Source of the DNA: Diplolepis rosae
Lineage: Eukaryota; Arthropoda; Insecta; Hymenoptera; Diplolepididae
Assembly (NCBI GenBank): GCA_030998225.1
Contig: JAPYXD010000250.1
Location: 186,001-250,000 of the forward strand
Length of the DNA stretch: 64,000 bases
Direction: 5' to 3'
Shown: one piece after another, positions 1 through 12,596 of the stretch
Layout of the letters: each line of letters starts with the position of its first letter
Numbering within the stretch: position 1 is the first letter of the stretch
The notes under the pieces: generated by a model
What the model saw: only the letters and a program-made list of their open reading frames with translations
Database searches by the model: none
Told to the model about the DNA's origin: nothing
Made by a program: the position numbers and the translations under genes

Positions 1-185
1 GAGATATATCATTTCCAGAGTAGTTTTTTGAGCTGAATCCGAATCTGGCCTCTGTTTTCTTTCCCCAGAACGTCAATTTTTTGAGATTTTCTTAGTTGAT
101 TTTTTTCATGAAAAATAACAAATCGTGTGATGAAAGGTTTTAAAAAATTCTTTAAATGGAAAGCAATACATGATTTCGATGCAAT
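1..185. repeat. Partial arm of foldback family FBA
   Basis: The sequence starting GAGATATATCATTTCCAGAG matches, with scattered differences, the arm of the FBA element at 25611-25800. The match ends near 185. The rest of this copy would lie left of the window. Confidence 0.75.
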
Positions 186-723
186 AAGTAGTTTTCGCTT
201 TTTAGATAGAATGGATCCAATTCGTCAAGGTCCGGTTGGTTTATCTCTGAGGAATGAGGGTTTCTTTTTGGTTTTTTCCCATGTAAGCTAATCAAGCGGG
301 ACAATTTTGTTCATTGTCTTTTATATCACGTGATATTATTGCCCAATAAAGATATTTCTTTGCTATCAAGCGAGTTTAAAATCTCTTTCTAGATATACAT
401 AATGTAACGTATCTAACATTTTCTCTCTTAGATGTGTTGGTATTATTATTTTCGACTAAAACAAGTTCATCCTTAACGCTTCAATATGAACGAATTGTTT
501 CGCCTTACTTTTCATTGCTATCTTGCCACTCCTATTTTATTGCTTTGAATAATTCTTTCAAATCAAAGTCCCTTGAAAATTTCAAATATCTAACTTTAGA
601 CGCTTGGTGGCTTGAAGTCACTGAAATACTGGAAAACAGTTGATTACGCAATGTTTCTGAATTTCAGAAAATAGCTTGTTTACTGGTAAGAGTAGTTTTC
701 TGTCGTACAAAAGGTTATTATTG
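186..723. other. No recognised feature
   Basis: AT-rich sequence. A 69-codon frame at 434-643 has no recognisable motif and I do not call it a gene. Confidence 0.5.
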
Positions 724-1230
724 AGTTGTCCCAGAAGTAATTGCCGATTCGTTCATACAAGTTAAACACATTTTTTTTAATACAAGGAATGAACTTTAAT
801 CAATGATGTATTTTCCATTTTGTTTAATGACCTTTTGACATCATTCTGGTAACTTCATGATTCCACGCTCATAGAACTTCTGATCTTTATCGGCAAAAAA
901 CGGCTATATAGTGGATCTAATATCACTTCCCAACCACGCCCTAATGATTTTTGGCGAGTGGCTAAAGATGTGCGTAGTGTAACGTTGTCATGGTGAAAAA
1001 TTAAACAATTACGATTGACAATTCTGGCCGTTTCTCTTTGACCGTTGCGTTCAATTTTTTTAGCTGACGACAGTAGACATCCGAATTAATCGTTTGGTTC
1101 CTTGGAAGCAGCTCGAAAAATATCACAGTTTCCAATTCCACCAAACAGACGGCATAATCTTTTTTTGATGCAATTCAGCTTTCGCTGTTTGTGGTGGTTC
1201 ATCACGCTTGGACCATGAACGTTTTCCCAA
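724..1230 (-). pseudogene. Mariner transposase, C-terminal half
   Basis: Reverse-strand frames give LLPRNQTINSDVYCRQL, EKRPEL, a degenerate HHDN block and the KLPE-like tail of a DD34D mariner. Several frameshifts are visible. The N-terminal half does not follow at higher coordinates. Confidence 0.75.
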
Positions 1231-1984
1231 TATATTTTTGTAGATCAAGAGGTATTAAATTGGGTAAGGAATAATAGGAATAGGCCTAGCTTAGTACCAA
1301 TGTCTGAGAGGCTATTCTACGCAAATCTCATAAAGCGTACTATTTTTATAATCGTTATGGTAAATTTATTATAAGATCTTAACAAAATTACATATTAACA
1401 TACCAATCCAAATGCAAATGATTTCGGTTTAGTGCACCTCAATCATGAAAAATTTGTTTTGAAATCAATTTACTTCTTCTAGTAAAATAGCAATGTAACC
1501 CAGTACCGGTGAGTTGAATGGCTGAGTCATGTGTGCATTAGCTCGTGCTCTTTTACATCTGCTTCTATTCATATTTTTTAGTTTTCTCTTGTCCTCATTC
1601 TCACTGCCCTGTTACAAATTTTTTTGGTTACAACAAATATTTATCCTTGCTTTAATTCTTATAAATTTCTGTTAAACTAATTGTGTTTTGATTTTTCTAC
1701 AAGTAATTCAATTTCCTGTAACATATACAGGGTAATTCTATTTATCTGGAATTTTCTATATTCATTCTATCAATTTTATGTCTAGCCATTAAGATTGTGT
1801 TATTAATATCATCCTTGTTATGTGTGTTAAGATACTCTTTACATTGCCTATGTAATTACAACTATGCTTCCGCCGTTTTGCAATAGATGGCTGCAGCGGT
1901 AAGTGCTGATTGAAATAGGCAGATCAAAAATATCACACAGTAAGCTTGGACATCTGTCAACATAACGACAGCACCACATTAGTG
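1231..1984. other. No recognised feature
   Basis: AT-rich non-coding sequence. The last 100 bases may be the 5' untranslated part of the mariner fragment that follows. Confidence 0.4.
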
Positions 1985-2216
1985 AATTTTTGTTTGCATC
2001 ATAAATTTCTATTCAATCGAAGATGTCAGTTTTTGAGCCACATTCTCTTAATTTGCGAGCATTTTTGATTTTCTGCTTTCATTTGAAGATGACTACGACT
2101 AAGCCCATCGACTGCTCTCAAATACTTACGCTGAGGCTGCTCTTAGTAAAAGAACGTGTCGTGAGTAGTTTCAACGCTTCAAGAGCGGTGATTTTGATGT
2201 TTATTGGTTTTTTGTA
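1985..2216 (+). pseudogene. Mariner transposase, N-terminal fragment
   Basis: An ATG at 2023 opens a frame with FCFHLK; a second frame continues with YAEAALSKRTCREWFQRFKS and GDFDV, the helix-turn-helix part of a mariner transposase. One frameshift separates them. No catalytic domain follows. Confidence 0.75.
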
Positions 2217-2375
2217 GCTTTCGTTTTTTTACCATCTTTATAGCCCCTTTTTATGGTCCTTTTATTTAAACTTGTGTTTTTTCTCGTCATTTCGCTTAAG
2301 AAGTTTCATTTCTCCCTCCTGGTCCAAGCAGGTTTAGATTTTTTTCACGCACTGTGAGGTCCGAGTCTCCCAAAA

Positions 2376-2896
2376 TGTAGCGCGATACGTTCGAAATGAG
2401 GTTAGAGACGATCACGAGGATTAAGAACTCACGAGATGTGAAAAACTCGATATTTTATTAAATCTAGTCTCTTTCCTTCTCTACAACCCCACGGGATCAA
2501 ATACAATCCTTGTCGAAACAGACGCGAGGAACCAGGGTTTGCTTTCTCCGGCGGTATCTCCTCTCTCTCTCTCTTCCTGTTTTCTATCTTGCTCTCGCAT
2601 GAAGACGTTGCCACAATGCACACGCACACAATGAAGCGTAGTCGAATACTGGCCCACTCTGCCCAGAGCTCCTGTCCTACACCTTCACCATCACCTTCAC
2701 CGTGCATGGTACCGAACGTTCCCGAGAATTACCGAGAGTTCCGGTTGAATCTGACGATTTTTCGCTCCAATCCGAATCACTGGTCATCTTGAAAACACTA
2801 TACCGAACGTTCCCAAGTATTCCCGAGCGGTACGGTCAAATCTGAAGATTTTTCCGAATGACTTTCCATCTCGAAAAAAGTGCGTGGTGCGCTACA
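2376..2896 (-). repeat. Solo LTR (521 bp)
   Basis: The segment is bounded by TGTAGCGC and GCGCTACA, an 8-bp perfect inverted terminus of the TG...CA type. On the minus strand an AATAAA lies about 75 bp before its end. No internal retroelement region adjoins and I see no target duplication. It separates a transposon ORF fragment (2897-3112) from unrelated sequence. Confidence 0.6.
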
Positions 2897-3112
2897 AGAA
2901 GTTTTTGTAATCAAGCCACGCTCTTTTTTTCAGTCAAAGTCATTTTAGTAACAAAAACTTCGTCTTCCAACAGTTTTCGAATTTGACGTCCATCAAATAT
3001 TCCTTCCTTTAACTTAGCATCGGACAATTGGGGAAATTGAGACATTATATACTGAAAACATTGTCCTTCTTTATTTAATGCTTTTACAATTTTTTTGAAT
3101 TTTTCTACTCAG
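2897..3112 (-). pseudogene. Transposon-associated ORF fragment, unclassified
   Basis: The minus strand reads NKEGQCFQYIMSQFPQLSDA and KLKEGIFDGRQIRKLLEDE, then a frameshift at an A-run, then AWLDYKNF. I know this pattern from repeat-borne proteins of many arthropods, without an assigned function. The solo LTR cuts it off. Confidence 0.5.
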
Positions 3113-3127
3113 TTGAAAACATAACTT

Positions 3128-4028
3128 TTGCGATTCAAATATTTATTGCGGTCCTATTACCCAAACATGTCTACATTACAACAAAAACTTATGTGCGTTA
3201 GTTTTAATGCTAAACTTAAGAAAATCGTAGCTAGAAAAAAATTAGTAAGTGATGATGTTGAAGTAAATGCCTTTTCTCGCTGCCTTAAAAGAAGAATAAT
3301 TGTAGATGACATTCTGTGTAATAAATGCCGACTCTCCATTTATAGAGATAATTCCGATAAAGATTCTGATTTTGAAACTAAAACAGATCTTTCTCCTTTT
3401 GACGCAACTTCCGATGACCCAAAATTCGAAGCTAAGGTCAAATCGAAAGAAGCTGTTTCTGAGACTGAGTACTTTGAAATCTCTATCTAGAGGACAGTTG
3501 CTACTCATATATACTGCTGCATTTGTTTCTCTATGAAAGATTTAACTGTCATTCCTGAAGAAGCGCGAATCCAATCGTATATTAAAAAGAAAATCTTCAT
3601 ACCACTTGAAAATTGGTGTTGTACAACTCATATTCTAAAAAATCGAATATATGAGGAAGATCTTGGCCACTTAAAAGTGTATTCCAACACTGCAAGTCTT
3701 AGCGCGTCAGAGTTGTCCAAAATAATGGATACTCTTTCCATCAAATGTGATTCGACATTGCTTGACAAAATCGGCGAATTTAGCCTTTCAGAAAAACAAA
3801 TTAAAATTTTTACTGGGTTATCTTGGGAAAATCTTCTTGAAATAAAAGACTTCATTTGGCTTAAATTCTGTTAACATGGATACTTTTATTCATAAACACA
3901 CAACAGAAATTGCAAAAAAACTGTTTGATGTTCAGGATAATTTGCTTCTGATTTATGATGGTACATATGCGCGTCATCAGAAAAGTACAAATAATGAGTA
4001 TCGAAGAAAATCTTTCTCTGGACAGTAG
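3128..4028 (+). pseudogene. DDE_4-type (IS5/PIF-Harbinger or ISL2EU-like) transposase remnant
   Basis: One frame, broken by a TAG at 3488, carries a cysteine-rich N-terminal region (CCICFS, then IFIPLENWCCTTH), the DUF-like middle (EKQIKIFTGLSWE) and, after an internal deletion and frame change near 3873, LLLIYDGTYARHQKS. The last is the first-Asp block of DDE_4 nucleases. The remaining catalytic blocks are missing. Confidence 0.7.
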
Positions 4029-4431
4029 AAATTTTCAAAAAATCGAAACCATTTTTTTTTTTTTTGCTTAAAAGGTGTTTCAGGGTTTAAAAAAAAATAT
4101 ACCAAAAGATGGAGGGTGGAAAAAATGTCTAAATGTCCAAATTTTCAATTCTGCCGCAACACCTCTCAGGTTAAGCTAAAACATCAAAAAAAAATTCTCC
4201 TATAGTCGTACAGAACATTAACCTAACCTACAAATGGCGCCACTATTCTTATCTGACCCGACTTCTAGGTTAGGACTTCCGCCCTCCCATTCCACAGCCA
4301 AAACTTGTTCCTAAGCTATGACCACGACAATAACAATAACAATATGCCGTAAATACTATCAACGATAAGCCTACTAATGAAGTACGCAAATCGCTACCAG
4401 CTATACAATCAACTGCGTAAGTTATATACAG

Positions 4432-4606
4432 AGGCATTTCAAAACCTATTGTATTAACTTACAGACGCACAAACTTTAATGCGAGAGTTGTATATATAGG
4501 CATCTCAAAACCTGTAACATTAACTTGAAGACGCACATACTTTAATGCGTGAGCTGTATATATAGGTATCTCAAAACCTGTATTATTGACTTGAAGACGC
4601 ATAAAA
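4432..4606. repeat. 66-bp tandem repeat, about 2.6 copies
   Basis: Units start at 4432, 4498 and 4564 with AGGCATCTCAAAACCTGT or near variants, and share GACGCACA..TTTAATGCG. Divergence is roughly 10 percent. It lies next to the LTR-like end at 4610-4731. Confidence 0.9.
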
Positions 4607-4609
4607 ACT

Positions 4610-4731
4610 AGTGACCACGATCCCACAAAATATAAATGATCACAACTTACCACTCTGATTTAATCAGCAAACTTCCCTTCCTTTTCCTAATTTTTCCAAA
4701 CTACCCTCGTCTTAGCTCGGGACGTAACAAC
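4610..4731 (-). repeat. LTR-like terminus (second copy at 11510-11630)
   Basis: On the minus strand the segment starts TGTTACGTCCCGAG and runs for about 120 bp with clear similarity to 11630-11510. It cuts into the mariner at 4732. The other end of this insertion was not located. Confidence 0.5.
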
Positions 4732-5403
4732 TGAAAACCTGCGCTTCGAAGTAGTAATTTGGGTTTTGGAAAGAGAAGAAAGTCGGCCGTAGCCATATCA
4801 GGTGAATACGGTGGTTTTTCGATGATATTCGTTGAGTTTTTGGCCAGAAATTCGTTCACAATGATAGCCTTGTGAGATGGTGCGTTATCGTGGTGCAAAA
4901 TCCATGAATTTTCTTTCCACAAATCTGCCCTTTTTCGACGAATTTGCTCTCTCACACGTTTTATAACGCTCAAATGATATTCTTTATTTACCGTCTGACC
5001 TTCTGGCGAGAATTCCGAGTGCACAACTTCGCGATAATCGAAGAAAACTGTCAACATTATCTTGATTTTTGATCGACTTCGACGTGGTTTCGTCGGTTTA
5101 GGCTCAGTTGGAAGACACCGTTCCGAAGCTTGTTGACTGGTTTGCATCTCAAACTCGTAAACCCATATTTGGTCACTAGTTACAATGCGTTTCATGAACG
5201 TGGTGTCGGAATTGACTCGTTTTAGCATGTCTTCAGCGACTTTTACGCGATTGAGTTTTTGAAGAAAATTCAGGTTTTGAATACACTGTACCACTCATAT
5301 AAACGTGTTTTTGAAAAAGTCGATTCACCGTAAGCCTTCTGTAACATTTTCAACGAATCCGCACACGAAATTGATCAATTCTCGGTACTTTTTTGACAGA
5401 ATG
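4732..5403 (-). pseudogene. Mariner (DD34D), C-terminal side truncated by an LTR-like insertion
   Basis: The right end is a mariner inverted terminus (GTACTTTTTTGACAGAATG) followed by TA at 5404. The frame 5294-4732 has VTSDQIWV, LHHDNAPSH and PPYSPDMATAD, with 34 residues between the last two Asp. Part of the segment between the N-terminal helices and the catalytic domain is deleted. Same family as 45767-46584. Confidence 0.85.
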
Positions 5404-5404
5404 T

Positions 5405-6064
5405 ATAATTATTCAAATTTGAATATATCAGTGAAGAACTCTCCTTCGTCTCGAATCAGCTAGCTCGAATAAGGGAGCACGGAGTGTATTGCCTCACGTC
5501 GGTAAGGTAGAAAATTAAATCATTAATAATAATTAATGATTTTTGATAATGATAATTATTATGAATATTGTTAATAATTAGTAAACTATGAATAATAATC
5601 ATCAATAATGTAACTAGTAATCATGCAGATACATCATATTGAAATGTAGGTTCTATGTCAGAAATAAAATAATCGTTCCAAATAATCCCTGTAACAAGAA
5701 TAATTATCATTATAAATCTATGATATTATTATGAATATTGTAAGACTTATCATGAATGAAATGAGGTTACGAATTATCAATATAAAAAGTACATATTGAA
5801 GACTCATTATGCTGTCAGAACAAATCTTGGAGCGACATAGCATGAGTGAACTAAAGGAGGCTGTTCGAGAGCTTTTACAATGTATTATAATGGGGCTTAG
5901 TTATAAAAATGTTTATTATCAATAAAAAAAAACAAAAAAAAACAATTTAATTCGCTTTAAAATTCAATTGTTTTTCCTTGTGAAGTATTTGTGTGAAATC
6001 AGCAGTAAAAAGTAAGTATTATTCATAACAAAAATAATATAGAAACCAGTAAATATAAGGTTAA
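5405..6064. other. AT-rich sequence without a recognised gene
   Basis: Runs of AATAATGATAATTATT-like triplet-rich sequence, close to simple repeat at 5510-5620 and 5690-5800. Confidence 0.6.
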
Positions 6065-6310
6065 GTTAATGACAGATCAAAACAGACATCACACCGTGAT
6101 GAAAAATTTCTACAAACAGCATTATTGAAGGCTGAAGAATTTTATTTTAAAAATTATTTAAATGCTTTATATAAGGCTGTGATTGCCGAAGAACTCAATG
6201 ATGAAAATAATACTAAAAATTTAGAAAACTGTGAAAGTTTAAGTAATAGTAAAGATGAAGAGATATTATTTAACCGAAGTTTTACTGGAAATGACATCAG
6301 CAATACTTAA
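6065..6310 (+). other. Unrecognised open frame, about 81 codons
   Basis: The frame is open from 6065 (after a stop at 6062) to a stop at 6308-6310 and is rich in Glu, Asn and Lys (FYFKNYLNALYKAVIAEELN). The first ATG in frame is internal. I do not recognise it. It may be a transposon or exon fragment, or chance. Confidence 0.2.
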
Positions 6311-7737
6311 AACAAATAATATAGTGAGACGTCCCAGCCTCAAGTATCCGCCTTTTTCGACGAAACGGGGGTAAAATCCGCGAAACTAAGGCCACTTTAG
6401 GAACAAGTAGATTCCCACGAGACTCGCACAAAAGAATTGCGAGGTATGATCCAGTATTCGAGCAGCAATTAATGATTTACTTCCGAACCGGAAGTGAACG
6501 CGGCGAGAACGAGGTAGTCTGGTTTTCACGGACATTTTCGTTCGTATCCTCAGAGAGCGCCACACTAACCTGTGCATGCTCTCACTCGACCGCTCACACA
6601 GATCAAGCAGCTTGCGGTATGGTTCGCTGGATGGGTGGGCATCCCACACTGTTATTTCATACTTTTCTTTATTATTTATCACAAGATTATTTATTCATTT
6701 GCATGAATAGGAATTTTAATTAATGATTAAATGAAATAACTAAAAAAAAATAAAGGAACAAACAAACAGATAGATAAATGGATCTTATAAAAGATAATTT
6801 CGTCATGTTAGTGGACGCAAATAATAAATAAAAATGAATGAGCATACGAATATGATTACCATAAATAAATACAATAATTATTATATGGTGAATACTGTAA
6901 ATATTAAATATTATAAGTGAATACTGTTTTTGATATAACTTACAAATAATAATAAATCAATATGGATTATTTGAAATAGTAAAGGCTCGCTCTAGACCAT
7001 TGGTCATTTTTATAGGGTTTCATTTCAATAGTTTTGGTATATTTGAATTTTGAAACTTGTCATTATCTTTAAACAACACATCCAATGTTTCTTTTTAGAA
7101 TTTTATCTATTTTTTAAATCCTTACACAAAGTCCACACCTTCCGATTCTGCTGTCCAATGGGAGCCCGCGCCTACGCAGGTAGCACGTGCTAGCGGGAAG
7201 TGAAATGGGGGAAAGGCTTTCTCGTAATCGTCGCGCGGTGTGCTTTCTCTTTTGAGTGCACATCAATTTTTAAACACTCCCACGGGACGAAATATGCGAC
7301 CTTTTGAAATTTGAAAGACATCGTTATAATCACGAGAATATTATCTTTCTTGTGATACCGATTTCCAACATCAAAACAGTCGCGAAAAGAGGGAAAAGAC
7401 CGTGTAAGAAATTCTTAATTTATTGATTTAATTGGATTTGATCGCGGTCGTTAATTCAGGCGCACGCATGTTAATTAAGAGGGGAATTGATTAAGAGGTG
7501 AAAAACCGAGGTAACGTGCTTGGTTGTGGATCCTCAAATTTGAGTCCGGTTCCGCACCTGCAAAAGGTGAGGACTTATCGCTCGTCGCGGCGATTTTTTT
7601 CGGACACTATATTAGGTCAGAGCTCATAGTCAGGTGACGTGCATTTTAGCATCACCGCACCTGACTATTGGAGAATCTGATCGTCTATGTTTTCCCCATC
7701 CCCCTTGCAGATAGGGATTTGCAGGCTCAATTTTTTT
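6311..7737. other. No recognised gene; one short hairpin
   Basis: Two GC-richer patches (6330-6650 and 7140-7720) sit in AT-rich sequence. At 7627-7669, ATAGTCAGGTG pairs with CACCTGACTAT to make an 11-bp stem. No coding motif was identified. Confidence 0.5.
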
Positions 7738-9466
7738 ACATTCTCATCATGGATGAGAAGGTATTGGTTTTATGTGAAAAACGACTTTCGAAAATTTCAT
7801 CAAATCTTTACGTTTTGAGACCCCCTGAGTCCGAAAAAAGGGTTTTTACGAAAGTGTCTGTCTGTCTGTCTGTAGGTTGTGTGCGGCATAACTCTCGATA
7901 GAATTCTCAGATTGAATTGAGCTTTGGTACACTTTATCGGAGCCGAAAAAGTAAGGGCAAGTTCGTTAACCAGCCACATCCAATCAAAATTGAGGGATTG
8001 AGCACTACTTTTGTGTTTTTGAAAATAATTTTTTGAAAAAATCAAAAATTTTAATGCTGGTTTTAGATAGTGCTCATAAATCTCTAAAAATTATCTTAAT
8101 AACGTTTTTTGATTAAATCAAAATTAGAAATGTTACAGCATGTTCAAATTCGAAAAAAGTCAATATCAAAATTCTATTTTCCAGTTAAATTATACGAGAT
8201 ACGAAAAAACGTTATGATACAATATTATTTTCTACATAAAGACCTACAAATTTGAATTGTAACATTTTTTCATAAGATGCATATTTTTTTTTTAATTCAA
8301 AAATAATCTATTGAAAATCCAAAATTCAATTTTTTAACAATAATATGTGAAATACGAAAAAAACGTAAGAATACAAAGTTGTTCGTTTCAAAAAGATCTA
8401 CAAGTTTTGTCTTACACAGTTTATGAAAAAACATATATTTTTCGTTTCAATTCCAAAAAATACGATTAAAATTCAATAATTCCATTTTTTAGACAAAATA
8501 TATGAGATACACAAAAAAAGTTCAAATGAAAAATTATTTGCCTAAATGAGGTCTACACATTCTTATTAAGAAATTTCTCGACAGGATGTATATTTTATGT
8601 TTTGATTTTTAATATTAAAAAAATTCGATTTTTTTCACCAAAATATGTGATACGAAATAAGCGTTGTTCTGCAAAATCGTTTCCTTAAGGTAGTACGATC
8701 ACGAAAATTAGACCTCAGACAAAAATAGATAATTTTGCTTTCAAGAATAGCAACATTATTATTGAAGGGCCAATTTGAATGAGAAAAGATTATTTTTCAT
8801 GAAAAAAATTTGAAACACAAAAAAATAATGTTATTAATAAATTTTACTTTTGCCCAATTTTATTTTCTTATCGCTGCGAGTCAAATTTTTTAAAATGATG
8901 CAATTCTAATAAATTATGGTTCATTTTTTTAGAAAAAAGATTCTCTACAACTTGACCGTTTCCTATTTTTGAAATTGAATTAATTATTATCATATACAGC
9001 AATTTGTTTATAAAAATTTTGTTTTGAAAAATTGTTTTTTTATAATTTCAGCCATTAAAGAATTCATTTTCAAAAATCGGAAACGGTCAAGTTGTAGAGA
9101 ATCTTTTTCCTAAAAAAATGAACCGTGATTTATTATAATCGCATCATTTTTAAAAATTTGGCTCGAAGCGATAAGAAAATAAGTTTGGGCAAAAATGAAA
9201 TTTATTAATAACATTATTTTTTTGTGTTTCAAATTTTTTTCATGAAAAATAATCTTTTCTCTTTCAAATTAGCCCTTCAAAAATAATATTGCTATTCTTG
9301 AAAGCAAAATTATCTATTTTAGCCTGAGGTCTAATTTTCGTGATCGTACTACCTTAAATAAAGTCTACGATTATTTTTTCTTTTTGAGAGATTTGGAAGA
9401 AAATAAATTATTTTAATCATGTAATTTATTAAAAAGTTACTGAAATGTATACAGAAAGTCGAGCTT
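7738..9466. mobile_element. RA repeat element, 3'-truncated copy with a nested foldback
   Basis: It starts with the RA terminus ACATTCTCATCATGG and is collinear, in inverse orientation, with the complete copy at 62878-63970. It contains four diverged units of about 150 bp, marked by ATATGTGAGATAC-like sequence at 8191, 8342, 8497 and 8641. The copy is interrupted at TTAA 8685-8688 by the 665-bp element listed next and loses similarity near 9466. A (GTCT)n run lies at 7855-7873. Confidence 0.85.
8689..9353. mobile_element. TTAA-flanked foldback element (665 bp)
   Basis: The termini are GGTAGTACGATCACG and CGTGATCGTACTACC, flanked on both sides by TTAA (8685-8688 and 9354-9357). The arms, each about 290 bp, are near-perfect inverted repeats around a short centre near 9000-9050. 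The RA copy at 63010 lacks it, showing a clean insertion. TTAA targeting suggests mobilisation by a piggyBac-type transposase; there is no coding capacity. Confidence 0.92.
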
Positions 9467-11509
9467 TTTTCTTTTATTATCGAGGAATTGAACGTATCTT
9501 CAAAGGCAAATGATGAGAAAATCTGTGAGTGTGAGCCTGAGTGCTTTTTGTCACGACAGAATCCTGATGCCATAAATTGGAAGACTTCCGTGATTTAAAT
9601 AAATGAGAGTAAATAGATAGAACTTTAGTCTTTTGGAGTTTCGCAGGGTGGGAAACAGAAATGTAGAAATATACGAAATTGAAGTTGAAATGAGCCTGCA
9701 AGTTAACCAAGTATTATTTTCAGGATCAGGGAATTCCCAAAATTAAAACGTGTATTTGAAAGCGCTACTGTGCGAAATAACGCAGCGGATATTGATCAAA
9801 TTTTTGTTTATGAATTCTAGATACGAAGTCTATAAAACACGGGCAACCATTCGGCGATTCCTCCGTCTTACTTTTGCTCATTCCGAAAAACTAAAAATCG
9901 TGAGTTTCTTTGCCGTTCTTACTCTTTAAATAAAGAATAAAAATTCGCGAAATTTTCACCCTTCGTGAGACTCACTCATGTATCTCCAAAGTAATTTTGT
10001 CTCAAAACAGGGCAAAATTGTTGGTTAAAAATTCAGTAAATTAAGGTAATTAAAAATTGCCGATTTGAAATTGAATCTCGAAGTTAAAGAGCGAGACTTG
10101 ATCTAATCAGAAGAAAAATAGATTTATAAATATTTGAAAATTGATAAGTTTGAGATCAAGAAGGTCGAAATGTTTCAATAGCTTCTATGACTTTAAGTTT
10201 AGGTGTATGTTGAGATAAATAAATATATTTAAACGTTTGTTACACATACTTTATTCCAAAATATTTTGTTAAAAGTCGAAGAATTTATGTTACAAAATTC
10301 ATTAATATTATATCAAATACTAAATTATGATAAATTAGATGAATACATTTTACAATTATTACTTGTTACAGCTTAAAAATATATACTGCAGCTACCCACT
10401 TATTCCTTTGACTTATTTTCCATTTAGACGTTGGAAAATTTGTAAAATTTACACTCACTTTTCCTGCTTGTATTTTTACTTCGGTGCTTCATTTTAGCTA
10501 TATTTTTTAAATTAAAACCAAATTTAGATTTGCTTGTGTATTTTGATTGCTCGGAAATATAAAACAGCCTCCTTTAACGCCAAAATCATCCACTGCGTAC
10601 GCTGGCGTCGATCTGACTCTCCCTACCATGACTTCGCACGGAGCGTATAGTAAGTAAGACGTTAGAAAAGACAAGAGAAAGTAGCATAGTATTGAGTGTC
10701 AATGGGCGTTGATATCAATAGTATGACCTGCGTGAGAGCGATCCGCGAGTTTAAGAGTTTACGCGATCGTCTTTAAACATGGTCAATGACATTAAGCAAG
10801 ACGCATTCCGTTTAACAAATTATCAAAGATACGTGACTTTATACAAATAAGCTAGGGTCACTTCCACTAGTGTAATAACCAATAATATATAAACCCTAGA
10901 ATTACTTATGGAAGTTGTCTTTTCGTTATTTCGTCGTTTGGACTGTAATTTTCAAGTCATATTGTTAGCATCGCAATCTGACTCTTCGATACTTGTGATT
11001 TTCATCGATATCGATATCTACCTCCGTACTTGGTAAATAAAACTCCTGGCCCTAAAATGATGTAAGTCCGGTAACCGTAGTACCATCGAGTTTTGTTAAA
11101 ATACAAATATTATTGTATTGAGTCGTGTTCTTTGCTGTTCAAGGAAGCTGTGGAAGAGGAACTTAACCAATGTTTAGCAAGCATGTTTGATTGTCTGATA
11201 TGGCTCACGTAATGCTTGACTAGCACTACTCAATTCCAACAAGGATTGTGCCGTTATCCAGTTATTGAAATGCAGGCCCATACGACAAAACTTTAACCCC
11301 AGCCAGGATTGTGTAGTTGTACAGCTACCAGAAAGGAGAACTATACGACATAACCATTCTCTTGTCTTCTCAATCCGAGAAGTAGCGTGAGCTTTTAATA
11401 TAAGTATTACAACATTTGACATAGTTTTGTACACATAACCGTAATATTAAATCAACTTACATCACTTCAAATTTGTGATTGAGTGAACAGTACAAACTCC
11501 ATAGGCTCG
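9467..11509. other. No recognised gene
   Basis: Mostly AT-rich. Around 10893 TATATAAA, and at 11035 an AATAAA, are arranged as in an LTR, but no termini were found. At 11240-11345 two loosely similar blocks (..AGGATTGTG..CATACGACA) recall a degenerate tandem repeat. Confidence 0.4.
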
Positions 11510-11630
11510 ACAAGTGACCACGATCCTACAAAATATAAATAATCATAATTCACTACTCTGGTACATAACCTTTCCTTTTCCTGAATTTCTCCAACCTGCT
11601 CTCGTCTTAACCCGAGACGTAACATTGTTA
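11510..11630 (-). repeat. LTR-like terminus, second copy
   Basis: The segment matches 4610-4731, including the minus-strand start TGTTACGTCTCGGG. The distal sequence differs: the 66-bp tandem array is absent here. Confidence 0.5.
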
Positions 11631-12158
11631 AGCCTAGAATACAGTTACCACTTTAATGATAGAGTAAATATTGTCAGTTAGATATCAGACATAGCACATA
11701 AGATTGTACTTGCGGTAATCTCTCTGAATGAACTCATGGTCTTATAAAAAATAAACTACTATGCAATCAAAACTTAAAACTCTTCGGGTATGGTGTCTCA
11801 AAGATCTAGGGAAATCAGTCAAGAGTGAGAAGCAAAACAAACAAAGCCCTATCAACTGCTGAGTGTGTCACTGGGACCTAGCGAGTGGGTGACGAATACC
11901 AATGTCATCATGCGACTATGGACCCTGGTTTCGATGCATGAGATGGAAAATTCCGGTGGGACTGTTGGGCAGAGGCGACTGACAGCAATGCCCTTCAAGT
12001 ATATTTAGCTGAGGGGCCTGCACCTGCGGGACCTGAACTAAGAAGTAGTTACTCAAATATATACTACCAAAGTCCATTGGAGTATCGAGAACGTGATTAC
12101 TCATGTCTCCAAGCAAACGTGTTAAGTACCGTACCGAGAGCTGCATGGCACTAAAGAG

Positions 12159-12596
12159 TAGTGATGGAAAAAGTATCAATAAATATCACTATATATCGAT
12201 ACATCGCTGTATCGAAAAGTATCGATACATTTTTCTCTTAACGATACATATCGATATTTTCCTGTCTTGCTGTGTCGACACCGTTCAACGGCCGGTCAAT
12301 TGTTTTTAATAGTGTTCATAATTTTTGAAAATGTCCAATTTCAATCATTTTATTATATTTTTCATAACTCAACGATTGTGAAATATAACAACATAAAATA
12401 AATAACTTTTGTATTTCTTGTATTTCGATTTTTCATTAATTTGAATTTATTTTTAATTTGCCAAACTCTTAAATGAAGTCAGGTTCGGATAGTGAAGGGT
12501 GGGGGATGTTATTGATAAATATTGATATTATCGATATCTTTCCCAAAAATATCAATATGTATTGATATGTTTTTTTACCGAAATTTCCCATCACTA
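12159..12596. mobile_element. hAT-type MITE (438 bp)
   Basis: Its termini TAGTGATGG.. and ..CCATCACTA are inverted. The flanks CTAAAGAG (12151-12158) and CTAGAGAG (12597-12604) form an 8-bp target duplication with one mismatch, as expected for hAT elements. The interior is full of TATCGATA-type motifs and non-coding. Confidence 0.88.

Noticed and set aside
434..643. 69-codon frame
   Set aside because: No motif, no context, AT-rich; consistent with chance.
7855..7873. GTCT tetranucleotide run as an independent microsatellite
   Set aside because: It is a fixed part of the RA element; the same run occurs in the other copy at 63831-63852.
9478..9603. Frame ending CECEPECFLSRQNPD, considered as a pickpocket-channel exon
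   Set aside because: The Cys-x-Cys-x-Pro-x-Cys pattern alone is too weak; no splice sites or neighbouring exons support it.
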